This document shows, piece after piece, positions 47,857-55,868 of a stretch of 64,000 nucleotides of DNA (position 1 is its first letter; each line of letters begins with the position of its first letter). A model generated the notes under the pieces. The model made no database searches, was not told the DNA's origin, and saw only the letters and a list, made by a program, of their open reading frames with translations. Source of the DNA: Psychrobacter sp. DAB_AL43B (GTDB lineage: Bacteria; Pseudomonadota; Gammaproteobacteria; Pseudomonadales; Moraxellaceae); contig NZ_LT799838.1 in assembly GCF_900168255.1 (NCBI RefSeq), forward strand, positions 1-64,000. Direction: 5' to 3'. A program made the position numbers and the translations under genes.

Positions 47857-47955
47857 GTTAGTGGTATAAAAAACCATTCATACATTATATTTGCTAAACT
47901 TAGCGGGATAATTTTAAAAACAGCGGATCAAAAATAAAATATTTAGGGTAATGAT

Positions 47956-48786
47956 ATGAGTCAGAAAGAGAATAAAAAAATGATTAAGGTCGGTGTCATC
48001 GGTGCAGGCGGGCGTATGGGTCGTATGCTTATCGAAGCGATACAAGATAATCCGCAAACGACACTTAACGCTGCCATTGAGCGTCAAGGTTCAAGTCTTG
48101 TCGGAGCAGACGCTGGAGAAGTCGCTGCTATCGGACGCTTAGAGGTACAGATTGTTGATGACCTAAAGGCAGTGATTAATGATATCGACGTATTGATTGA
48201 TTTTAGCTTGCCTGCTGCCACTGAACAAAACATGCAAGTCTGTGCTGAGCATAATGTTGCCATGGTCATCGGTACGACAGGATTTAATGAGCAGCAAGAG
48301 CAAGTACTAGCAAAAGCAAGTGAGCAAGTTGCTATCGTTTACGCGGGTAACTATTCAACAGGCGTCAATCTGTCATTAAAATTGCTAGGTATGGCTGCTA
48401 AAGCTTTTGGCATTGAGGCAGATGTAGAAATCATCGAAGCGCATCATAAGCATAAAATCGATGCCCCATCCGGTACAGCTTATATGATGGCAGAGGCAGT
48501 GGCAGAAGCACGTGGACAGAACCTAAAAGAGGTTGCCGTTTATGGCCGTGAAGGACAGACTGGAGAGCGCGAAGCGGGCACGATTGGTATTCATGCGATT
48601 CGTGGCGGTGAAATCATTGGCGATCATACCGTGATGTTTATTGCCGATGGCGAAGTGGTCGAGATTACCCATCGAGCGCGCGCAAGAATGACCTTTGCCG
48701 CTGGTGCAGTGCGCGCCGCTACTTGGATCGTTCAGCAGCCTACTGGACAATATAACATGCAGGATGTTTTAGGCTTGAACGATTAG
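47956..48786 (+). CDS. dapB: 4-Hydroxy-tetrahydrodipicolinate reductase
   Basis: DapB reduces the DapA product with NAD(P)H in the lysine/diaminopimelate pathway, feeding peptidoglycan. The Rossmann motif VGVIGAGGRMGRML is near residues 12-25 and ATEQNMQVCAEHNVAMVIGTTGF near 85-107. The catalytic EAHHKHKIDAPSGTA near 160-174 has the two adjacent His and the Lys. Length 276 aa is normal. The first nine residues (MSQKENKKM) are an extension; ATG at 47980 is a possible alternative. TTGCTAAACT near 47891 may be an extended -10. Confidence 0.96.
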   Translation: MSQKENKKMIKVGVIGAGGRMGRMLIEAIQDNPQTTLNAAIERQGSSLVGADAGEVAAIGRLEVQIVDDLKAVINDIDVLIDFSLPAATEQNMQVCAEHNVAMVIGTTGFNEQQEQVLAKASEQVAIVYAGNYSTGVNLSLKLLGMAAKAFGIEADVEIIEAHHKHKIDAPSGTAYMMAEAVAEARGQNLKEVAVYGREGQTGEREAGTIGIHAIRGGEIIGDHTVMFIADGEVVEITHRARARMTFAAGAVRAATWIVQQPTGQYNMQDVLGLND

Positions 48787-48848
48787 GTTTAAGCTACTAG
48801 ATTTAAATGAAGGGCTTTTTAATTATTGATTACGGCTAGGAGTCAGAT

Positions 48849-49766
48849 ATGGATAAGTTTGGATATAATCTGATAGCAGTATTTAGTCGGGCTATCACTA
48901 CAGTCAGAAGTGCTAACTACGCGCGCCAAACAGCTTTTGCGTTAACTCTGACTCTCCTACCGTTAACAGTGCAAGCTGCCAACAATCAAAGCAGTTATGA
49001 GACTTACGTGATAGAAACCTATGGCGGCGACGCATTATTGCCTGCCGTTCGTCAGCAATTAAATAACAGCCGTGACGGCGGTACGGTCGCCATTTATCAA
49101 GATAAGCTAGTACTTCGCACCAGTGCTGCCAATTATCAGGCGGTACAACAGCTATTGACACAGATTGACCGTCAGCCGCAAGCGTTAACGGTTTCTGTGC
49201 GTGTCGGCAATAATAGCAGTAGCCAAGGTAATATCCAGCAAGGCCAGGTGATTATCACCAATCGTGGTATCCAAGGCGCAGGAATCATTAATCAGCGTAA
49301 CAGCCAACAGCAAAGCAATAATTTATATCAAGTACAAACACTGTCTGGTAGTGCGGCAAGCATCAGTACAGGTACGCTTTATTCACTAAACCAAACCTAT
49401 ACTACCAATAGTTATCCTACCTATAATCGACCGTCGGGACAGATTATTATTCAGCAGCAGGTATTACTGCCAACGACGCAAGGCATTGCTGTTACGCCTA
49501 GACTGTTACTTAATGGACAAGTTGAAGTAAAATTATCACAAGTGGAAGAGCAGCTAGTACGATCTAATTCTTCTTATCGTCAAAATAGTTATGGCAGTAA
49601 TGCTATTCAAGGTCAGCGTTTAAACAGCACGATTATCGTACCGCGCGGGCAGTGGGTGACTATCGGACAAATCTCTCAAAACGGTCAAAACCAAAGCTCA
49701 AGTTATGGGAGTAACCGCACAAATAATAGTAGTAATAGCGTGCCTATTTCACTATTGGTACAGTAG
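48849..49766 (+). CDS. Secretin-like short exported protein
   Basis: A 305-aa protein. A signal peptide follows a ~30-residue N-terminal extension (AFALTLTLLPLTVQA, cleavage near residue 43). RDGGTVAIYQDKLVLRTSAANYQAVQQLLTQIDRQPQALTVSVRVG (about 75-120) strongly resembles the N-domain that precedes secretin pores. The later RLLLNGQVEVKLSQVEEQL and the terminal segment resemble parts of a secretin C-domain. It is far too short for a full secretin. Tracts rich in Gln, Asn and Ser (QQQSNN, NGQNQSSSYGSNRTNNSSNS) link the parts. It starts 63 bp after dapB; its role is unknown. Confidence 0.65.
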   Translation: MDKFGYNLIAVFSRAITTVRSANYARQTAFALTLTLLPLTVQAANNQSSYETYVIETYGGDALLPAVRQQLNNSRDGGTVAIYQDKLVLRTSAANYQAVQQLLTQIDRQPQALTVSVRVGNNSSSQGNIQQGQVIITNRGIQGAGIINQRNSQQQSNNLYQVQTLSGSAASISTGTLYSLNQTYTTNSYPTYNRPSGQIIIQQQVLLPTTQGIAVTPRLLLNGQVEVKLSQVEEQLVRSNSSYRQNSYGSNAIQGQRLNSTIIVPRGQWVTIGQISQNGQNQSSSYGSNRTNNSSNSVPISLLVQ

Positions 49767-49797
49767 GCTATCGTCAAAATACCTTAAAAACGTGAGG

Positions 49798-49873
49798 GTA
49801 CTGCTGGTATAGTTTTTTTGCAGCCTCTGTCTGCGTAGGCACAGCAAGCAAGAAAAATTTATACCAGCAGTAC
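49798..49873 (+). repeat. Intergenic palindromic repeat, copy 5
   Basis: Core GCAGCCTCTGTCTGCGTAGG and CACAGCAAGCAAG. The ends are perfect 14-bp inverted repeats, GTACTGCTGGTATA (49798-49811) and TATACCAGCAGTAC (49860-49873). The outer flanks are less like copies 3 and 4. It lies between the secretin-like gene and the ornithine decarboxylase terminator. Confidence 0.88.
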
Positions 49874-49930
49874 ATGATGTATCGATATTACACTTCACTG
49901 CCTACATCTCATAAATAATAAAAAACATAA

Positions 49931-49967
49931 AAAAGCGCGGCATTATTATTCACAATGCCACGCTTTT
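49931..49967. terminator. Bidirectional terminator, secretin-like / ornithine decarboxylase
   Basis: AAAAGCGCGGCATT and AATGCCACGCTTTT form a 14-bp stem with one mismatch and a 9-nt loop, bordered by A- and T-runs, between convergent genes. Confidence 0.85.
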
Positions 49968-49992
49968 TATATTAACGATTATTTATGAAAAA

Positions 49993-51174
49993 CTAGTCAA
50001 CATAGACTACTTCTAAAGGCGGAAAACCATTGAACTCAATTGACGAATAAGAGTTAGTATAAGCGCCAGTGGCTAACCAAAATATCTTATCACCAATCTC
50101 AAGCTCTTCTGGTAGCTGATAGTCGGTTTCTTCATACATAATATCAGCCGAATCACAGGTTGGACCCGCCAATACTACCCTACCTGCGTTGGTTGAGGTT
50201 TCCATTTTAGCGGTATAAACAGGATATTTAATCGCTTCACCTAAGGTTTCGATTAAGCCTTGAAATAAGCCCACATCGGTATAAACCCAGCGCGTGGTAT
50301 CGTCATGCGACTTGCGTGAAATCAGCACGACCTCACTGACCAAAACCCCAGAGCTTGCCGCCAATGAGCGACCCGGCTCCAAGATAATCTCCGGCATATC
50401 GTCAACACCATAACTATCCACTAAATACTGCTTTACCGCTTCAGCATATTCCTTAATCGGATTGACTTGACTTAAGTATCTAGCAGGGAAGCCGCCACCT
50501 AAGTTAATCATTTGCAGCTTGATACCTTGCTCGTTTAGCAACTGTTCAAATATATTTTTAACCGTCATCAAAGCATCATTCCATACCGCAACAGATTTTT
50601 GCTGACTGCCGACATGAAATGAGACACCATAGGGTACTAAGCCCAAGTCACGCGCTTGAATCAGCAAATCAGTTGCCATAGCAGGATCACAACCAAACTT
50701 GCGCGACAGCGGCCACTCAGCAGTGTCCGAACCTTCTACTAAAATGCGTACAAACACATTAGAGCCGGGCGCATAGGTAGCAATATTTTTTAGATCGGCT
50801 TCTGAGTCGGTCGCATACAATCGCACGCCTCTCTCATAAGCGTATTTAACATGTTGTGCTTTTTTAATGGTATTACCGTAGGAGATACGATTGGCATCGA
50901 CAGCGCAGTTAAGCACGCGATCTAGCTCATAAATCGATGCACAGTCAAAGTTTGATCCTAGATCGGCAAGTAAATTAATCACCTCAACGGCAGGACTGGC
51001 TTTCATTGCATAATGAATCTTTGCCTCAGGAAAAAGTCCAACCATTTCATTATATTTGCTTTTGATACGGCTAAGGTCAACGACTAAGAAAGGGGTTTCA
51101 CGACCTTCAGCAGCTTGAGTGAATTTCTGCCAGCTGGCAGGGTCAAAATATTGGTCAATTTTGATCATGGTCAT
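49993..51174 (-). CDS. Ornithine/lysine decarboxylase (type III PLP-dependent)
   Basis: A fold-type III (alanine-racemase-like) decarboxylase of 393 aa that makes putrescine from ornithine, or cadaverine from lysine. The PLP lysine is in HYAMKASPAVEVI near residue 58. NLGGGFPARYL near 187 binds phosphate and EPGRSLAASSGVLV near 237 follows. The catalytic Cys lies in GPTCDSADIMYEE near 340. Specificity between ornithine and lysine cannot be decided by eye. This type is the eukaryote-like ODC, unrelated to the large E. coli SpeC. It is a single-gene unit, with a 70-bp gap to def. Confidence 0.88.
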   Translation of the reverse strand: MTMIKIDQYFDPASWQKFTQAAEGRETPFLVVDLSRIKSKYNEMVGLFPEAKIHYAMKASPAVEVINLLADLGSNFDCASIYELDRVLNCAVDANRISYGNTIKKAQHVKYAYERGVRLYATDSEADLKNIATYAPGSNVFVRILVEGSDTAEWPLSRKFGCDPAMATDLLIQARDLGLVPYGVSFHVGSQQKSVAVWNDALMTVKNIFEQLLNEQGIKLQMINLGGGFPARYLSQVNPIKEYAEAVKQYLVDSYGVDDMPEIILEPGRSLAASSGVLVSEVVLISRKSHDDTTRWVYTDVGLFQGLIETLGEAIKYPVYTAKMETSTNAGRVVLAGPTCDSADIMYEETDYQLPEELEIGDKIFWLATGAYTNSYSSIEFNGFPPLEVVYVD

Positions 51175-51245
51175 GCTAGGTAACCCTTAATAAAAACAAT
51201 AAAATAGGTAGATAACGAATGCAGGTGGTATTAATACGACTGGTA

Positions 51246-51800
51246 TTAAACAGTCGTTGGTTGTGGCTGCTTATCCGCTTCTTGTTTTTCACGTATTTTT
51301 AGCACTTTACGGACTTTATCACGAGCGCGGGTTTGCTTAAGGTTTGATAAATAATCGACGAATATTACCCCGTTTAGATGATCCATCTCATGTTGAATAC
51401 ATACCGCAAGTAACCCTTCTACCTCTTCATCAATCGCATTGCCATCTTGATCGAGTGCTTCTATACGTACTTTGTTTGGACGCTCAACTTTATCATAGAC
51501 ATCCGGTACCGATAAACAACCTTCTTCATAGGGTTGTTTCTCTTCGACTAATGGCGTTACTTTCGGATTGATAAACACCCTTGGGCTATCTTTATCTTCT
51601 GATAAATCCATAACGATGAGCTGAATATGGCGATCAACCTGACTGGCAGCCAGACCAATACCTTGCGCATCATACATCGTCTCAATCATATCGGTGATTA
51701 AGGTTTTGATTTCAGCAGTGACTTCCTTGACAGGCGTTGCAATCGTGCGCAAGCGCGGGTCGGGATAGCTTAAAATAGGGAGTAATGCCATAAGGCTCAC
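51246..51800 (-). CDS. def: Peptide deformylase
   Basis: Def removes the formyl group from nascent N-termini, using Fe2+. All three motifs are present: [10 protein letters not shown] near residue 46, EGCLSVPD near 92 with the metal-binding Cys, and [12 protein letters not shown] near 135 with the two metal His and the catalytic Glu. Length 184 aa is normal, with a C-terminal charged tail. It is not next to fmt, unlike in many genomes. Confidence 0.95.
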   Translation of the reverse strand: MSLMALLPILSYPDPRLRTIATPVKEVTAEIKTLITDMIETMYDAQGIGLAASQVDRHIQLIVMDLSEDKDSPRVFINPKVTPLVEEKQPYEEGCLSVPDVYDKVERPNKVRIEALDQDGNAIDEEVEGLLAVCIQHEMDHLNGVIFVDYLSNLKQTRARDKVRKVLKIREKQEADKQPQPTTV

Positions 51801-51933
51801 CTCAATGATAAAGATAAAATAGGTTTGATATTATAAGATAAATGGGGGCAAAAGTAATGCTTATCAATACTTTCCCGCAATTATCACTTTTCATGATTCT
51901 AAAAAACTAAGATGAGAATTTCAATAGAACAGG

Positions 51934-51965
51934 AAAAAAGGCCTCACAAATAAGCAAGGCCTTTC
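51934..51965 (-). terminator. Terminator after the GlsB/YeaQ-like gene
   Basis: AAAGGCCT and AGGCCTTT pair around a 12-nt loop. The A-run before it gives the U-tract on the minus strand, 32 bp after the stop of the gene at 51997. Confidence 0.75.
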
Positions 51966-51996
51966 TTTTATATGACATCCATTGAGGTAGGCTCAA

Positions 51997-52257
51997 TTAT
52001 ATGCGGCGTTTACTCATAATCATCTCATAGATGAACAGTAAGATAATCGCGCCGATTACTGAGAAGATAAGACCAGTAAAGCCACCGTCAGCATTGATAC
52101 CGATTAAACCAGCAACAAAGCCACCAAGCATCGCACCAACGATACCCAATACGATCGTCATAATCCAACCCATAGGGTCACTGCCTGGTTTAATGGCACG
52201 TGCTAATAAACCTGCGACCAAACCGACGATAATCATCCAAATAAAGCTCATATTCAC
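51997..52257 (-). CDS. GlsB/YeaQ/YmgE-family stress-response membrane protein
   Basis: An 86-aa, Gly-rich protein with three membrane helices. WMIIVGLVAGLLARAIKPG and GWIMTIVLGIVGAMLGGFVAGL are the family's transglycosylase-associated pattern. Members are induced by stress in several bacteria; the molecular role is unknown. AGGAG precedes the ATG on the minus strand. A long frame exists on the opposite strand but the family match supports this one. Confidence 0.88.
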   Translation of the reverse strand: MNMSFIWMIIVGLVAGLLARAIKPGSDPMGWIMTIVLGIVGAMLGGFVAGLIGINADGGFTGLIFSVIGAIILLFIYEMIMSKRRI

Positions 52258-52587
52258 TCTCCTAAAATGTTTTAATTTATAATGGTTTACTTATTGTGAT
52301 GGATTCATTGTAGTCACTCTTTAGGTTGAAAAATAAGCAAAAAATGTTATCTGTGTATGCGCTATGTGAGAAAAATGCCATATTTGCTATTTAGCAGAGG
52401 AGATAGGTAAACGGGAGGTTACAAAGGTAGGAGAGTCGCAAACGCCGTTAAGGATAAATGGCTAGCACAAATTAAAATTAACGTTAGAAACTATAAAATA
52501 TAGACGATAAAATAAAAAAGCGTAGCTCGTCAACAACGATACTACGCTTCAATTTTAAATTTTTTAAGCAGCTTTTATTTAGCCAGA
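52258..52587. terminator. 330-bp gap containing the mpl terminator
   Basis: AAGCGTAG (52519-52526) and CTACGCTT (52542-52549) form the stem of a terminator for mpl (minus strand, A-run at 52511-52518). The remaining upstream part presumably holds the promoter of the GlsB/YeaQ-like gene. No ORF or RNA gene was seen. Confidence 0.65.
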
Positions 52588-54093
52588 CTATTTGCCATTT
52601 AAGACTGCTAATAGACGTTGGTGAATCCCTTCAAAGCCGCCATTAGACATAATCACAATGGCATCGCCCGCTTTTGCGTGGCTGCGGATATGCTCAATAA
52701 TGGCATCGACACTAGAGAGGACTTGTTGGCTGCCAATATTGGGGTTTTTGGCATTGGCATGTTCGATGACTTCCTTTAGACCCCATTCTAGACCAGTAGG
52801 CTCATACCATAATGTATAGTCGGCGAGGGCAGCAGACTCGGCTAGGCTATCTTGATGGATACCCATCTTCATGGTATTACTACGCGGCTCAATGATGGCC
52901 CAAATGCGTCTACCTGCCAGCTTTTTCTTAGCACCATCTAGCGTGGTGGTAATGGCGGTTGGGTGATGAGCAAAATCATCAAACACTAAGATATCGTTCA
53001 CATCACCAATCAGCTCCATCCGGCGCTTAATACCCGCGAAGTCGGATAAGGCGGCGCAAGCAGTTTTAACGTCAACCCCAATATTATAAGCAGCAGCTAC
53101 CGCAACAAGCGCATTATTGACGTTATGCACACCGCTCATCGACCAATCTACCAGCGCCGTGGCATCCTTATCATCATTAAAGCTCACAGTAAACTGGCTA
53201 CCGTCTGCGCTCATGAGCTTAGCTTGCCAGTCGCTACTATTTTCTGGTTGGCTATCTTGTATATCAGCATTAACCAAAGTATTAGCTTTAGCCAAATCTG
53301 AACCGATAACCGCTGTACGCCAAATGGGCGTCCAAACACCTTTTGCCAAAGTATCTTCTAGGCTAATGGTTGCTGCTGGCATGATGATTTTACCCGTGCT
53401 TGGAATCATGCGCACCATATGATGAAATTGGGTTTGAATGGCATTTAAATCTGCAAAAATATCTGCGTGATCAAATTCAAGGTTATTTAAAATCGCCGTA
53501 CGCGGGCGATAATGAACGAACTTTGAGCGTTTATCAAAAAACGCAGAATCATATTCGTCTGCTTCAATGACGAAATAGCCTGTGTTTGCTGAGTCATTAG
53601 GATCTTTTTCTCCCCCTAAATAACTGCTATGAGCAAAAACATGCTGCAAATGCTCATCAGGGGTATCGACCAAGGGCACGCCGCCGATCAAAAACCCAGT
53701 ATCAATACCGGCATAATGCAGTATCCAAGCGAGCATAGTCGTCGTCGTGGTCTTGCCATGAGTACCTGCCACCGCGATGACATGACGCGACTGCAATACC
53801 TGCTCAGATAAAAACTGTGGTCCGGAGGTGTAGCGCAGACCCGTATCAAGCATATATTCAATCACATCCATGCCACGCTTCATCGCGTTACCGACAACCA
53901 CTAAGTCCGGCGCAGGCTGCAAATGCTCTATCAGGTAGCCTTCTTCAATAGTGACGCCCGCATGTTCAAGTTGGGTAGACATAGGAGGGTAAATATTGGC
54001 ATCTGAGCCCGTGACTGTATGTCCAAGCGCCCGCGCCAGCAATGCCAGCGAGCCCATAAAAGTACCACAAATACCAAGAATATGAATATGCAT
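52588..54093 (-). CDS. mpl: UDP-N-acetylmuramate:L-alanyl-gamma-D-glutamyl-meso-diaminopimelate ligase
   Basis: Mpl joins recycled murein tripeptide to UDP-MurNAc, returning cell-wall fragments to synthesis. The 501-aa protein begins HIHILGICGTFMGSLALLARALGH (residues 2-25), where Mpl has GTFMG in place of the MurC start. AVAGTHGKTTTTTML near 113 binds ATP, and EADEYDSAFFDKRSKFVHY near 193 and DFAHHPTAI near 374 complete the Mur-ligase set. It is about 40 residues longer than in E. coli (457 aa). GlyGly/Asp inserts lie in the middle. Confidence 0.95.
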   Translation of the reverse strand: MHIHILGICGTFMGSLALLARALGHTVTGSDANIYPPMSTQLEHAGVTIEEGYLIEHLQPAPDLVVVGNAMKRGMDVIEYMLDTGLRYTSGPQFLSEQVLQSRHVIAVAGTHGKTTTTTMLAWILHYAGIDTGFLIGGVPLVDTPDEHLQHVFAHSSYLGGEKDPNDSANTGYFVIEADEYDSAFFDKRSKFVHYRPRTAILNNLEFDHADIFADLNAIQTQFHHMVRMIPSTGKIIMPAATISLEDTLAKGVWTPIWRTAVIGSDLAKANTLVNADIQDSQPENSSDWQAKLMSADGSQFTVSFNDDKDATALVDWSMSGVHNVNNALVAVAAAYNIGVDVKTACAALSDFAGIKRRMELIGDVNDILVFDDFAHHPTAITTTLDGAKKKLAGRRIWAIIEPRSNTMKMGIHQDSLAESAALADYTLWYEPTGLEWGLKEVIEHANAKNPNIGSQQVLSSVDAIIEHIRSHAKAGDAIVIMSNGGFEGIHQRLLAVLNGK

Positions 54094-54433
54094 AGACGTT
54101 CCATACGAGCTTAAATAAAAGGAATAAAAATCTAAAATTAGCCGGTAAAATATAGAGATTTACATGCTTAGCATCACCTAATAATAAAGCTAAGACTGAT
54201 TCAGCTATGTTTAGTACGGGCTTATATCTTTGATAAACAGTTGCCAATAGTGACTAATATCGTAGTGTGGCAGACCAGCGCTCATTGTAAAGTAAACGCT
54301 GTTCGTTGACCAATAAAAAACGCCTAACAAGTAGGCGTTTTGCAATTTGTAAAGCAGTCTTATTCATGCTTATACTATTTATATAGGCTATAACATCTAT
54401 ATAGGTTATAACCTGTTTTATTGACGCGTGTCT
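54094..54433. terminator. 340-bp gap with terminator of the NlpE-like gene
   Basis: AACGCCTA (54319-54326) and TAGGCGTT (54332-54339) form a stem with a 5-nt loop, six A before it and T-rich sequence after it. It serves the gene at 54434 (minus strand). The part nearer mpl should contain the mpl promoter. Nothing else was recognised. Confidence 0.7.
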
Positions 54434-55060
54434 TTATATACGAGACAACGTGTAGTCTTCATCAGGGTTTTTGTCCTCATTCATCATTACTAAATGATTG
54501 TCTTGGATATGATAAGTTTCAATATCTTTGCTCTCATAAACAACCGTAATCATATCATTGTCTTGACGATATACACCGGATTCGACTGAGGTTGGTTGCT
54601 GCGCTTCAGCATCGTTTAAGACACTGGTTTTCAGTACAGAACCATCAGCAAATAAATTTAAAGTGATATTGATGCTTTCGCAAGATGAGCACGGCACGAT
54701 GCCACCATAATCGCCCATTAATGTGGCTTGCAGCATACTGTCGCTATTCAATGCTGAAATCATCGGTGAGTTATGCGACCTCGCGTTTGGGTTGGCAGTT
54801 GCAATGAGCGATTGTTCTTGATTATCTGCTTCATCCGCTAAATCTTTAGCATCGCTCTTTTGTGAAACAGTGTCATCATCTTTCGCGTCAGTATTCTGTG
54901 TACTATTAATCGTTGCACCTTGAGTCATCTTATTATTAGTAGAAGATGAAGCACTGTCGCAGCTCATGAGCAGTATACATACTGGCACAGCCAATAGTGG
55001 ACGCATACAGCGTCTGATGACGGTAACAGTAGATAAGGAGACGGGTGAAAGATATGTCAT
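54434..55060 (-). CDS. NlpE-like lipoprotein (copper-resistance NlpE N-terminal domain)
   Basis: A 208-aa predicted lipoprotein. A lipobox-like LLMSC follows a hydrophobic stretch after MRPLLAVPV; the true start may be that Met rather than the upstream ATG at 55060. A polar, Asp/Asn-rich linker leads to ATLMGDYGGIVPCSSCESINITLNLFADGSVL near 112-145, the NlpE N-domain with its CxxC. NlpE signals surface adhesion and envelope stress through Cpx in E. coli. Whether this one signals is unknown. It lies beside dsbB, another envelope disulfide gene, on the same strand. Confidence 0.75.
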   Translation of the reverse strand: MTYLSPVSLSTVTVIRRCMRPLLAVPVCILLMSCDSASSSTNNKMTQGATINSTQNTDAKDDDTVSQKSDAKDLADEADNQEQSLIATANPNARSHNSPMISALNSDSMLQATLMGDYGGIVPCSSCESINITLNLFADGSVLKTSVLNDAEAQQPTSVESGVYRQDNDMITVVYESKDIETYHIQDNHLVMMNEDKNPDEDYTLSRI

Positions 55061-55289
55061 AGTGATACCAAAAAACAGTTTTTAAATAGTATTTTTAAAT
55101 GTTGTCAGCATTATGCATGACCTAAAGCTGTGATAAACAATCATGATAATGACTAGCTTAACGATAATAAGTAAACTGTGCGAGCCTGACTTCGTTAAAT
55201 TATGTGTTAAGAAGGCCGGTATCGTTTTGAAAGGTTTTAACCAGTGAGCGCTTATAAAGCACAAAAGTGATATAACCATCAGCCGTTTA

Positions 55290-55814
55290 TTAAGCGTGAC
55301 GGTTAGAAATAGGTCGCACGATACGCCATAATATTAGCAGGTGAGCCAGTATCAGGATGCTAAACAGAATCAAGGATTGCTCGGGAATACTCAACCCCAA
55401 AAATGTCCATTCAATAGAAGCACATTCACCAGAACCAGCAAAAACTTCTTTTAATACCTGTTGCATGGGTAGCGTATCAAGCCAGTAGTCTAAGCCTGGA
55501 CCGCACGAAGGAACTTGGTCAGCAGGTAAATGCTGTAGCCAAACATGACGTCCTGCTACTACTGCCGCCCAACCAATACCGGCGAGGCTACCAAGCCACA
55601 ATAGTAATCTGATAGCCATAGATTTTGGATTAAATAAAGCGGCAATCAAAGCAAAACCGCCCATCACCATCAGTCCAATACGCTGAAAAATACACAGGGG
55701 ACAAGGTGAGAACCCCATGTAACGCTGTAAGAAAAACAGCGCAAAACTCATACCTATCACGGCCATTATCACTAAAAACACGTGCAGATTGCGGTAAGTG
55801 GTCAGCTGTAGCAT
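55290..55814 (-). CDS. dsbB: Disulfide bond formation protein B
   Basis: DsbB is the inner-membrane enzyme that reoxidises DsbA and passes electrons to quinone. The 174-aa protein has four membrane helices. The first Cys pair is in GFSPCPLCIFQRIG (residues 35-48) and the second in VPSCGPGLDYW (about 102) and GSGECASIEWTFLG (about 126). All four redox cysteines are kept. Together with the dsbC-like gene at 44341 it shows a full oxidising and isomerising system. Confidence 0.93.
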   Translation of the reverse strand: MLQLTTYRNLHVFLVIMAVIGMSFALFFLQRYMGFSPCPLCIFQRIGLMVMGGFALIAALFNPKSMAIRLLLWLGSLAGIGWAAVVAGRHVWLQHLPADQVPSCGPGLDYWLDTLPMQQVLKEVFAGSGECASIEWTFLGLSIPEQSLILFSILILAHLLILWRIVRPISNRHA

Positions 55815-55868
55815 AGGGCGGATACTCTTATAAGATATTTATGGATGAATGACAAAATTGGTGATGAA

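Noticed and set aside
52031-52282. An 83-aa plus-strand frame opposite the YeaQ-like gene
   Set aside because: The minus-strand product has a clear family match; this frame is its complement with Pro/Ile/Lys-rich low complexity.
55082-55279. A 65-aa minus-strand frame between the NlpE-like gene and dsbB
   Set aside because: No ribosome-binding site, no recognisable product; probably the NlpE promoter region.
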